A DNA stretch of 64,000 bases from Rhodobacteraceae bacterium LMO-JJ12 (GTDB lineage Bacteria > Pseudomonadota > Alphaproteobacteria > Rhodobacterales > Rhodobacteraceae). Under the pieces are notes generated by a model, which was not told where the DNA came from, made no database searches, and was given only the letters and a program-made list of their open reading frames with translations. A program made the position numbers and the translations under genes. Below are positions 1 to 8,800 of this stretch, in pieces. The stretch's first letter is position 1, and every line of letters starts with the position of its first letter. The stretch spans positions 1-64,000 of the forward strand of contig JAKGBX010000001.1 of NCBI GenBank assembly GCA_021555075.1, read 5' to 3'.

Positions 1-112
1 AGTGGGGTTTTTGCAGGCCACCGTCTCGTTCGGGCTGGCGCGCGACGAGCTGCGCGACGGGCTGATGCAATACCTTCAGGATGTGGTGCATGCCGACAAG
101 GCCGCGCAATAA
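1..112 (+). CDS. galU: C-terminal end of probable UTP-glucose-1-phosphate uridylyltransferase (partial)
   Basis: Only the last 36 codons are in the window; the reading frame starts at base 2 and stops with TAA at 110-112. The tail (GFLQATVSFGLARDELRD) resembles the C-terminus of alphaproteobacterial GalU, where a lysine/glycine turn is followed by FLQA and a helix. GalU makes UDP-glucose from UTP and glucose-1-phosphate. The next gene is galE, which uses UDP-glucose, and this supports the call. With so little sequence another nucleotidyltransferase cannot be excluded. Confidence 0.6.
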   Translation, partial: VGFLQATVSFGLARDELRDGLMQYLQDVVHADKAAQ

Positions 113-172
113 GGCAGGGCTGAAACACCTCGCGCAGAGCGGCTGTGCGAGGCAAAGGCCGGGAGATTTCTT

Positions 173-1153
173 TTGGATAACGTGTTGGTAACAGGTGGCG
201 CGGGCTATATCGGCTCGCATGCCTGCAAGGCCTTGAAGGCGGCCGGGTTTAACCCGGTTACCTATGACAATCTGAGCACCGGCTGGCGCGGTGCGGTGAA
301 ATTCGGGCCTCTTGAAGAAGGTGACCTTCTGGATCGTGCCCGGCTTGACGCTGTGTTCGAGACGTATCGCCCGGTTGCGGTGATGCATTTTGCTGCGTTG
401 AGCCAGGTGGGCGAGAGCATTGAGAAGCCTGGCAAATACTGGCGCAACAACCTATCCGGCTCGCTCAATCTGGTCGAGGCAATGACGGCGGCGGGCTGTA
501 AGCGGATTGTTTTCTCCTCGACCTGTGCCACCTATGGCGATCAGGATAATGTGGTGCTGGATGAAGCCAGCGCGCAGCATCCGATCAATTCCTATGGCCG
601 CTCGAAACGCGCAATCGAAGACATGTTGGCGGACTTTGGCCTTTCCGACGGGCTGGAATCGGTGATCTTTCGATATTTCAACGTGGCGGGTGCCGACGAG
701 GATGGTGAGGTGGGCGAATTCCATCAACCCGAGACACATCTCATTCCGCTGATCCTTGAGGCGATCGAGGGCAAGCGTGGCAAGCTGAAGGTGTTTGGCA
801 GCGATTACGACACGCCCGATGGCACCTGCATTCGCGATTATGTGCATGTGATGGATCTGGTGGATGCGCATGTTCTGGGGCTGCGCTGGCTGGTGGATGG
901 CCGGGGCAGCCGGGTGTTCAACCTGGGCACCGGCAGCGGGTTTTCGGTGCGCGAGGTGATGCAGGTCGCCGCCGAGGTCACCGGGCGGGCGGTGCCGCAT
1001 GAAGATGCGCCGCGCCGGGCGGGCGATTGCACGCGGCTGGTCTCGGGGTCGGAACGTGCCGCGCAGGAATTGGGCTGGCGGCCTGACCGGTCAATCTTGC
1101 AAACCATGATTGCAGACGCGTGGCGATGGCACAAAGTGGGCGGCTATGAGTGA
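173..1153 (+). CDS. galE: UDP-glucose 4-epimerase GalE
   Basis: Cytosolic short-chain dehydrogenase-type epimerase that interconverts UDP-glucose and UDP-galactose for polysaccharide synthesis. The 326-residue protein has the NAD-binding glycine motif GGAGYIG at residues 8-14 and the catalytic YxxxK at Tyr141/Lys145 after the SST segment near 115-117. Its length fits the family (about 325-340). The start is taken as TTG at 173 because GGGAG lies about 7 bases upstream and the Rossmann strand begins at once; no in-frame ATG lies close by. It follows the probable galU and overlaps the next glycosyltransferase by 8 bases, so the genes are probably co-transcribed. Confidence 0.93.
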   Translation: MDNVLVTGGAGYIGSHACKALKAAGFNPVTYDNLSTGWRGAVKFGPLEEGDLLDRARLDAVFETYRPVAVMHFAALSQVGESIEKPGKYWRNNLSGSLNLVEAMTAAGCKRIVFSSTCATYGDQDNVVLDEASAQHPINSYGRSKRAIEDMLADFGLSDGLESVIFRYFNVAGADEDGEVGEFHQPETHLIPLILEAIEGKRGKLKVFGSDYDTPDGTCIRDYVHVMDLVDAHVLGLRWLVDGRGSRVFNLGTGSGFSVREVMQVAAEVTGRAVPHEDAPRRAGDCTRLVSGSERAAQELGWRPDRSILQTMIADAWRWHKVGGYE

Positions 1154-2393
1154 CAGCGTGGTCAGCGCAAGACTGCTTGATCTCACGCGATTGTTCAGCC
1201 GCGCCGGACGGGTTTTGACCGGAGTGGACCGGGTTGAAATGGCTTATCTCAAGGCGTTGGTGGGACGCAGGACGCCGGCGTTCGGGCTGGTACGTACACC
1301 GCTGGGCTACCTGTTGCTGGATGAGACCGGGATGCGCGAGATCACCGCGCGGATCGAAGGGCGCACCGAATGGGGCAAGGCCTCGCGGCTGAGCCGTGTA
1401 TTTGGCAAGCTTGACGAGGCGCAGCAACGCATGCTGAGCGATTTGCGCAGGCTTGCCATTGGGCGGAGCCATCGGCGCGGTCTTTCCCGGCTTTTGGCGC
1501 GTCATCTGCCGCCGGATTTTGCCTATTTGAACGTGGGACATTCCAACTTCAATGACCGGGTGATCAATGCCGTAAAGCACGGTGCGAAGGGGCGCGTTGT
1601 GGTGCTTGTGCATGACACCATTCCGCTGGATCATCCGCTGCTTCAGACGCCAAAATCGGTCGAACGGTTTCGCGATATGCTGCAAAAGGTGCGCACGCAC
1701 GCCGATCTGGTGATCTATAATTCGCGCACGACGCGGCGTGACGCCGAACGCCACATGAGCGCATGGGGGGGCGTACCGCAGGGGGCTGTGGCGCCTCTTG
1801 GGGTGGAGTTGGCCCAGCCAGCGCCCGAGGAATTGCCGCCGGGGCTGCCGCCTGAGGGAACCTATTTCGTGACCGTAGGCACCATCGAGCCGCGCAAGAA
1901 CCACGCGCTTTTGCTGGAAATCTGGGAGCGATTGGTGAAACAGACGCCGCCACAGCAGATGCCCCATCTGGTGATTTGTGGCGGCCGTGGCTGGATGAAT
2001 GAGGAAGTGTTCTTTCGCATGGACCGTTCGGCTTTGATGGGCGAACACCTGCACGAAGCGTCCGATCTGAGCGATGGTGCCATTGCCGCGCTTCTGGAAG
2101 GGGCGGCGGGGGCGCTTTATCCGAGTGTGGCCGAAGGTTTTGGCCTTCCGGTGGTGGAAGCGGCGGCGATGGGCGTGCCTGTGATCTGTGCGGACCTGCC
2201 GGTTTATCGTGAAATTCTCAAGGACTTACCCGTTTACGCAAGCGTTAAGGACAGCTATCTTTGGCAGAGAAGAATAACAAGTTTGGCAAATAGCAGGCAG
2301 ACACAGCAGGCCAAACCCGCGACACAAGGCGAAGCCGGTTTCGAGGTGCCAACATGGAAAGCGCATTTCAACCGAGTCTTAAAGTTGACATGA
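1146..2393 (+). CDS. Glycosyltransferase family 4 (group 1 GT-B fold)
   Basis: Predicted retaining GT-B glycosyltransferase of 415 residues. The C-terminal half carries the typical layout: a VGTIEPRKNH strand-loop near residue 240, then a donor-binding segment with YPSVAEGFGLPVVEA containing the EGFGLP(x)E signature. The N-terminal half is less conserved. ATG at 1146 is chosen over the upstream TTG at 1110 because it gives the usual 8-base overlap with galE and starts just before the conserved LLDLTRLFSRAG segment. It probably adds a sugar to the glycan built by this locus. Donor and acceptor cannot be read from sequence. Confidence 0.85.
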   Translation: MSDSVVSARLLDLTRLFSRAGRVLTGVDRVEMAYLKALVGRRTPAFGLVRTPLGYLLLDETGMREITARIEGRTEWGKASRLSRVFGKLDEAQQRMLSDLRRLAIGRSHRRGLSRLLARHLPPDFAYLNVGHSNFNDRVINAVKHGAKGRVVVLVHDTIPLDHPLLQTPKSVERFRDMLQKVRTHADLVIYNSRTTRRDAERHMSAWGGVPQGAVAPLGVELAQPAPEELPPGLPPEGTYFVTVGTIEPRKNHALLLEIWERLVKQTPPQQMPHLVICGGRGWMNEEVFFRMDRSALMGEHLHEASDLSDGAIAALLEGAAGALYPSVAEGFGLPVVEAAAMGVPVICADLPVYREILKDLPVYASVKDSYLWQRRITSLANSRQTQQAKPATQGEAGFEVPTWKAHFNRVLKLT

Positions 2394-2430
2394 TAGCCGC
2401 GTAGCAAAGCAGGCAGCAGAAGGAACGAGT

Positions 2431-3441
2431 TTGGGCGCGTTTCAATCATATCGGATGAGAATTCAGCGTAAGCGCTGGCGTATTCGCGCGTTTCGCAAGC
2501 GCCGCGAGTTGCGTGCCATGTCGGATCGCACCGACAAGATTCAGCGCGACGATATCCTGCTGTTTTCAACCCAGCGCAACGAGAAGATCCGCCTGCCCTA
2601 TTTCTTGCAGTATTACCGCGAGCAAGGGGTGAACCACTTTCTGATCGTCGACAATGACAGTGATGATGGCAGCCTTGAATACCTGATGAAACAGCCCGAT
2701 GTTTCGGTCTGGTATACGCGCAAAAGCTATAAGCGTAGCCGCTTTGGCGTGGATTGGCTGAACTGGTTGCAGATGAAATATGCCCACGGGCATTGGTCGC
2801 TTGTGGTCGATCCCGATGAGTTCCTGATCTATCCGTTTTGCGACACGCGCCCGCTGCGCGCGCTGACCGATTGGCTGGATGCGTCCTCGATCAAGAGCTT
2901 CAGCGCGATGCTTCTGGATATGTATCCCAAGGGGCGGATTGATGCGCAGCCCTATCGCGAGGGGCAAGACCCGCTTGAAATCACAAGCTGGTTTGATTCC
3001 GGCAACTACATGATCAACAAGAACGGCAAGTTCGGAAATCTGTGGATTCAAGGCGGTCCAAGGGCGCGCAAGTTCTTTGCCAAGAAGCCCGAGGCAGCAC
3101 CTGCGCTCAACAAGATTCCGTTGGTCAAATGGGATCGCAAATACGCCTATGTCAGCTCGACCCATATGCTTTTGCCGCGCGGGCTTAACCTGGTTTATGA
3201 CGAATGGGGCGGCGAGAAGGCCAGCGGGATTCTGCTGCACACCAAGTTTCTCGACACCTTCACCAGCAAGGCGCAAGAAGAGCTGGAGCGTAAACAGCAT
3301 TATGCCGCCAGCATCGAATACAAAGCCTATGCCGAAACATTGGCGAAAGACCCCGATTTGTGGTGCAAGTGGAGCGAGAAATACATCAACTGGCGCCAGC
3401 TTGAGATTCTCGGGCTTATGTCCAAGGGGAACTGGGCATGA
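2431..3441 (+). CDS. Glycosyltransferase family 2-like protein
   Basis: 336-residue protein of the Glyco_tranf_2_4 type. It contains RNEKIRLPYFLQYYREQGV, a VDNDSDDGS acidic loop (nucleotide-sugar binding) and VVDPDEFLIYP, where the DPDE acidic motif would bind metal. No membrane segment is visible, so it is probably cytosolic. The start is the TTG at 2431, preceded by AAGGAACGAG. ATG at 2455 or at 2518 are alternatives, since the first 30 residues are basic and low in complexity. It overlaps the next gene by 4 bases (ATGA). The sugar it transfers is unknown. Confidence 0.8.
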   Translation: MGAFQSYRMRIQRKRWRIRAFRKRRELRAMSDRTDKIQRDDILLFSTQRNEKIRLPYFLQYYREQGVNHFLIVDNDSDDGSLEYLMKQPDVSVWYTRKSYKRSRFGVDWLNWLQMKYAHGHWSLVVDPDEFLIYPFCDTRPLRALTDWLDASSIKSFSAMLLDMYPKGRIDAQPYREGQDPLEITSWFDSGNYMINKNGKFGNLWIQGGPRARKFFAKKPEAAPALNKIPLVKWDRKYAYVSSTHMLLPRGLNLVYDEWGGEKASGILLHTKFLDTFTSKAQEELERKQHYAASIEYKAYAETLAKDPDLWCKWSEKYINWRQLEILGLMSKGNWA

Positions 3442-5174
3442 CCGGGGCACCGATCATGTATGCCGATAGCGGGCGTGGGCCTGTGGGGATTGTGATGCTG
3501 GTGCATACCGCGCTGGACCGGGCCGAGCAGGTTGCGCGGCATTGGTATGGCGCCGGCTGTCCGGTGGTGATTCACTGCGACAAAAGCACACCGCGCGCCA
3601 CCTATCAGGCCTTTCGCGATGCGCTTTCGGATCTGCCCGACATCCTGTTTGCCACGCGGCACCGTTGTGAATGGGGCAGCTGGGGGATTGTCGCCGCGAC
3701 GCAGGAGGCCAGCGAGCTGATGCTGGCGCAGTTTCCGCAGGTGCGGCATGTCTATCTTGCCTCGGGGTCGTGTCTGCCGCTGCGCCCGGTGCAGGAGTTG
3801 ATCAGCTATCTTGTCGATCGGCCGCGTACCGATTTTATCGAAAGCGCCACGACATCGGATGTGCCCTGGACGGTGGGCGGGCTGGACGAGGAGCGTTTTA
3901 CCCTGCGCTTTCCGTTCTCGTGGAAACGCCAGCGGCATTTGTTTGACCGTTATGTTGCCATTCAGCGCGCGTTGCGCTTCAAGCGACGCATCCCCAATGG
4001 CATCATCCCGCATATGGGCAGCCAATGGTGGTGTCTGACCCGCCAGACGCTAAGTGCTATTCTGCAAGATCCTGAGCGGGCGACCTATGATCGCTATTTC
4101 CGGCGCGTCTGGATCCCCGACGAGAGCTATTTTCAGACGTTGGCGCGGCAATATTCGACCAATATCGAAAGCCGGTCGCTGACCCTTTCAAAGTTCGACT
4201 TTCAGGGCAAGCCGCATATTTTCTATGACGATCATCTGCAATTGCTGCGCCGCTCGGACTGTTTCGTGGCGCGCAAGATCTGGCCACACGCCAACCGGCT
4301 GTTTGAGACCTTTTTGGAAGGCAAACACGGCGCGCGCGATCAGACCGAACCGAACCCCGGCAAGATCGACCGTATTTTCGCCAAGGCAGTCGAGCGGCGC
4401 ACCCGCGGGCGGCCCGGGCTCTATATGCAGTCGCGCTTTCCCAACGAAGGTTGGGAGAACGGCACGACCAGCGGAAAATATTCGATCTTTCAGGGGTTTT
4501 CCGACCTTTTCGAGGATTTCGAGCCCTGGCTGACCAAAGCCACGGGCGCGCAGGTGCATGGCCATCTGTTTGCCACGGATCGGGTGGAATATTCGGGCGG
4601 TCAGCAAGTGGTGGGAGGCGCGCTTTGTGACAGTGCGGAACTGCGCGACTATAATCCCCGGGCGTTTCTGACCTCGTTGATCTGGAACACGCGGGGGGCG
4701 TGGCAGTGTTTTCAATTTGGCCCGAATGACAATCAGGATCTGAACTGGGTGATTGCGCGCGACCCGAACGCGCAGATCAGCGTGATTTCAGGGGCGTGGG
4801 CAATTCCGCTATTCAAGTCGAACCGGAATTTCGCGGAAATCCGCGCCGAGGCGGCAGAGTTGCAAAAGATCGAGAACGAGCATCTGAACGTGCTGCGCTC
4901 GCCTTATTCCAAGGCGCGCATCCGGATATGGACGATGGCGGATTTCATCGAGAGCCCGATGGAACCATTGCAGACCATTATCGACGAAATCGGCCACAAG
5001 ACCCTGCGCCGGTTGACCGAAGCGCCGAAGATGACCGATCTGACGGGGTTTGGCCAATTCTTGCAGAACCTCAAGAACCAGGGGATGCACCCGCATCTGA
5101 TGGGCGATTTTCCGGTTGTGCATGATCCGATCGGGATTCAGGCCAAACCGCGCAAGCCGTATCTGGTGCAGTAG
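3438..5174 (+). CDS. Core-2/I-branching (GT14-like) glycosyltransferase with long C-terminal domain
   Basis: 578-residue protein. Residues about 12-260 match the Core-2/I-branching beta-1,6-N-acetylglucosaminyltransferase fold: VGIVMLVHTALDRAEQVARH, VVIHCDKS, the YLASGSCLPLRP segment and MGSQWWCLTRQT followed by IPDESYFQT. The remaining ~300 residues form a second domain, which I take from memory to be the DUF5927 type found with this GT in Rhodobacteraceae; it includes GLYMQSRFPNEGWENG and WVIARDPNAQISVISG. No signal peptide. It overlaps the previous gene by 4 bases. Probable role: a branching step in surface-glycan synthesis. Confidence 0.82.
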   Translation: MTGAPIMYADSGRGPVGIVMLVHTALDRAEQVARHWYGAGCPVVIHCDKSTPRATYQAFRDALSDLPDILFATRHRCEWGSWGIVAATQEASELMLAQFPQVRHVYLASGSCLPLRPVQELISYLVDRPRTDFIESATTSDVPWTVGGLDEERFTLRFPFSWKRQRHLFDRYVAIQRALRFKRRIPNGIIPHMGSQWWCLTRQTLSAILQDPERATYDRYFRRVWIPDESYFQTLARQYSTNIESRSLTLSKFDFQGKPHIFYDDHLQLLRRSDCFVARKIWPHANRLFETFLEGKHGARDQTEPNPGKIDRIFAKAVERRTRGRPGLYMQSRFPNEGWENGTTSGKYSIFQGFSDLFEDFEPWLTKATGAQVHGHLFATDRVEYSGGQQVVGGALCDSAELRDYNPRAFLTSLIWNTRGAWQCFQFGPNDNQDLNWVIARDPNAQISVISGAWAIPLFKSNRNFAEIRAEAAELQKIENEHLNVLRSPYSKARIRIWTMADFIESPMEPLQTIIDEIGHKTLRRLTEAPKMTDLTGFGQFLQNLKNQGMHPHLMGDFPVVHDPIGIQAKPRKPYLVQ

Positions 5175-5228
5175 ATGGCGTCTTGTTCTCAACGAAGAGC
5201 GGCGTTTGATTTTTGAGGCAGGCAATAG

Positions 5229-6650
5229 ATGAGCAAACCGTTTGATTACTTTGTGGTGTTCGCGGAAATGCGCACCGGTTCAAACTTTCTTGAGGCGAAC
5301 CTCAATGCTTTCCCGGGCATTTCTTGTGTGGGCGAGGCATTCAACCCGCATTTCATCGGATACCCCAACCGCGAAGACTGCCTTGGCGTCAGCGAGGAGG
5401 AGCGCAATCGCGACCCGAACACGTTGCTTCATGCGATCAAACATGCTTCCAACATCACCGGCTTTCGCTATTTCCATGACCATGATGCGCGGGTGCTCGA
5501 CACGGTTCTGAATGATCCGCGCTGTGGCAAGATCATCCTGACGCGCAACCCCGCCGACAGCTATGTCAGTTGGAAGATCGCGCAGGCGACAGGGCAATGG
5601 AAGCTGACCAATGTGGCCAAACGCAAGGACGCCAAGGCGCCGTTTGATGCCGCAGAATTCAAGGCGCATTTGGCGGCGTTGCAGGAATTTCAAGTAAGGT
5701 TGATGCGGGCGTTGCAGACCACGGGGCAGACAGCGTTTTACGTCGCCTATGAAGATTTGCAGGATGTCGAGGTGATGAACGGGATCGCTGCCTGGCTGGG
5801 ACAGCCCGACCGGCTGGACGGGCTCGACAAGAACCTCAAGCGGCAAAACCCCGCGCCGCTGTCCGAGAAGGTTGAAAACTTTGAGGAAATGGAAAAGGCG
5901 CTGGCCGGGCTGGACCGGTTCAACCTCAACCGCACGCCGAATTTCGAGCCGCGGCGCGGCGCGGTTGTGCCGTCTTACGTGGCATGCGGGCGCACGCCGC
6001 TGATGTATCTGCCGGTGCGTTCGGGGCCGGAGGCCGAGGTGATGGCCTGGATGGAGGCGCTGGACGGGGAGCCGCTGCAAGGGGATTTCAGCCAGAAGTC
6101 GCTGCGCCAATGGATGCGCAAGAACACCGGGCATCGCAGCTTTACGGTGCTGCGTCATCCGGTGGCGCGGGCACATCATGCGTTCGTGACGCGGATTCTG
6201 AGCACCGGCAAGGGCAGCTTTGCCGGGATACGGCGCACCCTGCGTCGGGTGCACAAGCTTCCAGTGCCCGAGGGCGAGATTGATGCAAGCTGGACCGTGG
6301 AGCAGCATCGCGCGGCGTTTCTAAGTTTCCTCGATTTCGTCAAAGCCAACCTTGCCGGGCAATCAAGCATTCGGCAGGACGCGCATTGGGCCAGTCAGGC
6401 CTCAATCCTGCACGGCATGGGCAGTTTCGCGCTGCCCGATATCGTCTTGCGCGAGGATGAGTTGACCGAGGCGTTGCCCGCGTTGGCGCGGAAAATGGGG
6501 CAGGACACGGCGCCGGAGGTGGGTCACGCCGTGGTGGAAGCGCCGTTTGCTCTGAGCGATATTTATGATGATGCTGTCGAAGCGGCGGCGCAGGACGCCT
6601 ATCAACGCGATTATCTGGTGTTCGGCTTTGATCGCTGGAAGGCGGGGTAA
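5229..6650 (+). CDS. Double-domain sulfotransferase (NodH-like N-terminus)
   Basis: 473-residue protein, about twice the size of a single sulfotransferase. The N-terminal half (1-245) opens with FAEMRTGSNFLEANLNAFPG, a PAPS 5'-phosphosulfate loop of NodH/Stf0 type, followed by KIILTRNPADSYVSWKIA, the 3'-phosphate motif. The C-terminal half (about 255-470) has a second set: LMYLPVRSG as a loop-like segment and FTVLRHPVARAHHAF as a second 3'-phosphate-type motif. A GC-rich ORF with its own ATG and a 54-base gap from the previous gene. It would move sulfate from PAPS to a hydroxyl of the glycan made upstream. The acceptor is not known. Confidence 0.82.
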   Translation: MSKPFDYFVVFAEMRTGSNFLEANLNAFPGISCVGEAFNPHFIGYPNREDCLGVSEEERNRDPNTLLHAIKHASNITGFRYFHDHDARVLDTVLNDPRCGKIILTRNPADSYVSWKIAQATGQWKLTNVAKRKDAKAPFDAAEFKAHLAALQEFQVRLMRALQTTGQTAFYVAYEDLQDVEVMNGIAAWLGQPDRLDGLDKNLKRQNPAPLSEKVENFEEMEKALAGLDRFNLNRTPNFEPRRGAVVPSYVACGRTPLMYLPVRSGPEAEVMAWMEALDGEPLQGDFSQKSLRQWMRKNTGHRSFTVLRHPVARAHHAFVTRILSTGKGSFAGIRRTLRRVHKLPVPEGEIDASWTVEQHRAAFLSFLDFVKANLAGQSSIRQDAHWASQASILHGMGSFALPDIVLREDELTEALPALARKMGQDTAPEVGHAVVEAPFALSDIYDDAVEAAAQDAYQRDYLVFGFDRWKAG

Positions 6651-6669
6651 ACTCCGCCTCTCTCCAAGT

Positions 6670-7134
6670 TCAGGCCGGCTGCACCGAATTCTCATCGGTG
6701 AGGATGGTGTAAAGCGTGCTCGCATCGCCATTGGCGCGCAGCTTCTGGCATACCTCTTCGTTGCGCAGCATCCGCGAGACCCGCGCCAGTGCCTTGAGGT
6801 GTTCGACGCCGTCTTCCTTGGGGGCAAACAGCGCAAAGGCCAGATCAACCGGTTGATGATCGACGGATTCGAATTCGATAGGTCTTTCCAACATCACGAA
6901 CACGCCGATCACATGATCGATCTCGGCCACCCGGGCATGCGGCAGGGCAACACCACGCCCAACGCCGGTCGGTCCGAGGTTTTCCCGCTCGATCAGAGCA
7001 TCGACCGCCACCGAAGCATCCAGCCCATAGACCGAACTGGCAATGTCAGCCAATTCATTGAGCAGGCGTTTCTTGCTCGAGGCGGTCGAAAGCACTTTGA
7101 CCGCCTCGGGTTTGAGGATACTTGAAAGTTCCAT
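6670..7134 (-). CDS. ptsN: PTS IIA-like nitrogen regulatory protein PtsN (EIIA-Ntr)
   Basis: Soluble regulatory phospho-carrier of the nitrogen PTS, which receives phosphate from NPr and in other proteobacteria controls potassium transport and stress responses. At 154 residues it matches the family. The phosphorylated histidine is His66 in GVALPHARV. It lies 47 bases downstream of hpf, the usual order, and is probably co-transcribed with it. It converges with the sulfotransferase gene, leaving only 19 bases between the stops. No sugar-permease domain is attached, consistent with a purely regulatory role. Confidence 0.93.
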   Translation of the reverse strand: MELSSILKPEAVKVLSTASSKKRLLNELADIASSVYGLDASVAVDALIERENLGPTGVGRGVALPHARVAEIDHVIGVFVMLERPIEFESVDHQPVDLAFALFAPKEDGVEHLKALARVSRMLRNEEVCQKLRANGDASTLYTILTDENSVQPA

Positions 7135-7158
7135 GTATTGCCTACCGCTCCATCAGGT

Positions 7159-7175
7159 GGGACGTTTGGCGTCCC
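7159..7175 (-). other. Intercistronic hairpin between hpf and ptsN
   Basis: A perfect 6-bp inverted repeat (GGGACG / CGTCCC) with a 5-base loop in the short gap between hpf and ptsN. No T-tract follows on the reverse strand, so it does not look like a full terminator. It could stabilise the upstream message or attenuate ptsN. Confidence 0.35.
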
Positions 7176-7181
7176 TGACCT

Positions 7182-7751
7182 TCAGCTCTGCGGGTCGATC
7201 CAGCCGATATTGCCATCTTCGCGGCGATAAACGACGTTTAGACCGCCCTTTCCCTCATTGCGGAAAACAAGCACTGGGGCACCGGCAATTTCCATCTGCA
7301 TGACTGCTTCACCGACCGAGAGAGATTGGATCTTGGCTTCCATCTCGGCGACAATCATGGGCTGAAGGTTTTCCGGCTCCGAATCCTCGTCTTCGTGATC
7401 TGAAGCGAGGATATACGAGGAGCCTCCATAAAGTTCAACCGGTTCGGAACGTTCATTATGATGGTCCTTGAGCCGCCGTTTGTAGCGTCGCAGCTGTTTC
7501 TCCATTTTCTCACAGCAGGAATCAAAGGCGGCATAGATTTCGTGTGCGCGGCCCCGCGCCGAGGCCGTGAGGCCGGTGGAAAGATGCACGGTTGCTTCGC
7601 AAATAAATTCGGCGGCGCTTTTGGAGAAAATCACCGTCGCATCTGTCGGACGTTCGGCATATTTGCCGATCGCCAGGCTCAGCTCCTGTTTGACGTGGCT
7701 TTGCAGGGCGTTGCCTATGTCGATTTGTTTGCCACTGATCTGATAGCGCAT
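7182..7751 (-). CDS. hpf: Long-form ribosome hibernation promoting factor
   Basis: 189-residue protein with an N-terminal HPF/RaiA ribosome-binding domain (MRYQISGKQIDIGNALQSHV onward, residues 1-100) and a C-terminal dimerisation domain (PMIVAEMEAKIQSLSVGEAV onward, roughly 125-189). This is the long form that pairs 70S ribosomes into 100S dimers in starved cells. The start is ATG at 7751, preceded by GGAGACAAG; a longer open frame runs upstream to 7853 but lacks conserved sequence. It is followed by ptsN. The rpoN gene that often sits between lptB and hpf is absent here. Confidence 0.93.
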   Translation of the reverse strand: MRYQISGKQIDIGNALQSHVKQELSLAIGKYAERPTDATVIFSKSAAEFICEATVHLSTGLTASARGRAHEIYAAFDSCCEKMEKQLRRYKRRLKDHHNERSEPVELYGGSSYILASDHEDEDSEPENLQPMIVAEMEAKIQSLSVGEAVMQMEIAGAPVLVFRNEGKGGLNVVYRREDGNIGWIDPQS

Positions 7752-8026
7752 CTTGTCTCCTTTGCGTGACAATCCGGGCGGTGCGGGCGCGATGGCGCCA
7801 ACTCGATTTGTTATCCCCGAATGCTGATGAATGACCTGCTGTGGGTTGGCCAAAACCCGCTGCCAGAAAGGCAGATCGCGAGGAAAAGCAAGGCAAAATC
7901 CACAACGGTCATGACCCCATTTGAGGCGAAGGGAGATGGGAAGTCAATGAGATGAATCAAATACCGTCGATCAACAAACAGGCATCAGCGGTCAAACTCT
8001 GAGCGCCTTTGGTACGACGCCTTCGG

Positions 8027-8800
8027 TCAGGAAATGCGAAAATTGTCGCCAAGATAGACGCGGCGCACGTTCTCGTTGCTCACCACATCGTCGGGCGAGC
8101 CAGACATCAGAACCTTGCCATCGTGCAGGATATAGGCGCGGTCGACGATCTCGAGCGTTTCGCGCACGTTATGATCGGTGATCAACACGCCGATACCACG
8201 TTTCTTGAGAGCCGCTACAAGATGGCGGATATCGCCCACCGAAATCGGATCAACCCCGGCAAAGGGTTCATCGAGCAGCAGATATTTCGGATCGGCGGCA
8301 AGGCAACGGGCGATCTCGACCCGGCGACGTTCGCCACCTGAAAGCGCCATGGCGGGGGCGCGGCGCAGGTGTTCGACCGAGAAATCCGACAGCAGTTCTT
8401 CGAGACGCTCGCGCCGTTTGTGTCTGTCGGGCACCGCGATTTCAAGAACCGCGAGGATATTGTCCTCGACGCTCATGCCCCGGAAGATCGACATTTCCTG
8501 TGGCAGATAACCGATGCCAAGCTTGGCACGGCGATACATCGGCAGGCCCGTCACCTCGCGACCGTCGACGACCACATGCCCCCCCTCGGGATAGATCAGA
8601 CCGCAGATCATGTAAAACGTCGTGGTCTTGCCACAGCCGTTCGGGCCAAGAAGCGCGACGACCTCGCCGCGATCAAGCTGCATCGAGAAGTCGCGGATCA
8701 CGACACGCTTCTTGTAGCTCTTGCGCAGGTTTTCGACGCGCAGGCCCAGCGAGCCTTCGGTAACCGTCAGATCAGGCGCGGCAGCCGACGCATCAGTCAT
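8027..8800 (-). CDS. lptB: LPS export ABC transporter ATP-binding protein LptB
   Basis: Cytosolic ATPase that drives LptFG and moves lipopolysaccharide from the inner membrane to the outer membrane. The 257-residue protein has a Walker A (GPNGCGKTT near residue 53), the ABC signature LSGGERRRVEIAR and Walker B YLLLDEPFAGVDP, with the switch histidine in LITDHNVRETL. The first 18 residues extend beyond the usual LptB start. It overlaps lptA by 8 bases, and the order lptC-lptA-lptB is the canonical one. Confidence 0.95.
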   Translation of the reverse strand: MTDASAAAPDLTVTEGSLGLRVENLRKSYKKRVVIRDFSMQLDRGEVVALLGPNGCGKTTTFYMICGLIYPEGGHVVVDGREVTGLPMYRRAKLGIGYLPQEMSIFRGMSVEDNILAVLEIAVPDRHKRRERLEELLSDFSVEHLRRAPAMALSGGERRRVEIARCLAADPKYLLLDEPFAGVDPISVGDIRHLVAALKKRGIGVLITDHNVRETLEIVDRAYILHDGKVLMSGSPDDVVSNENVRRVYLGDNFRIS

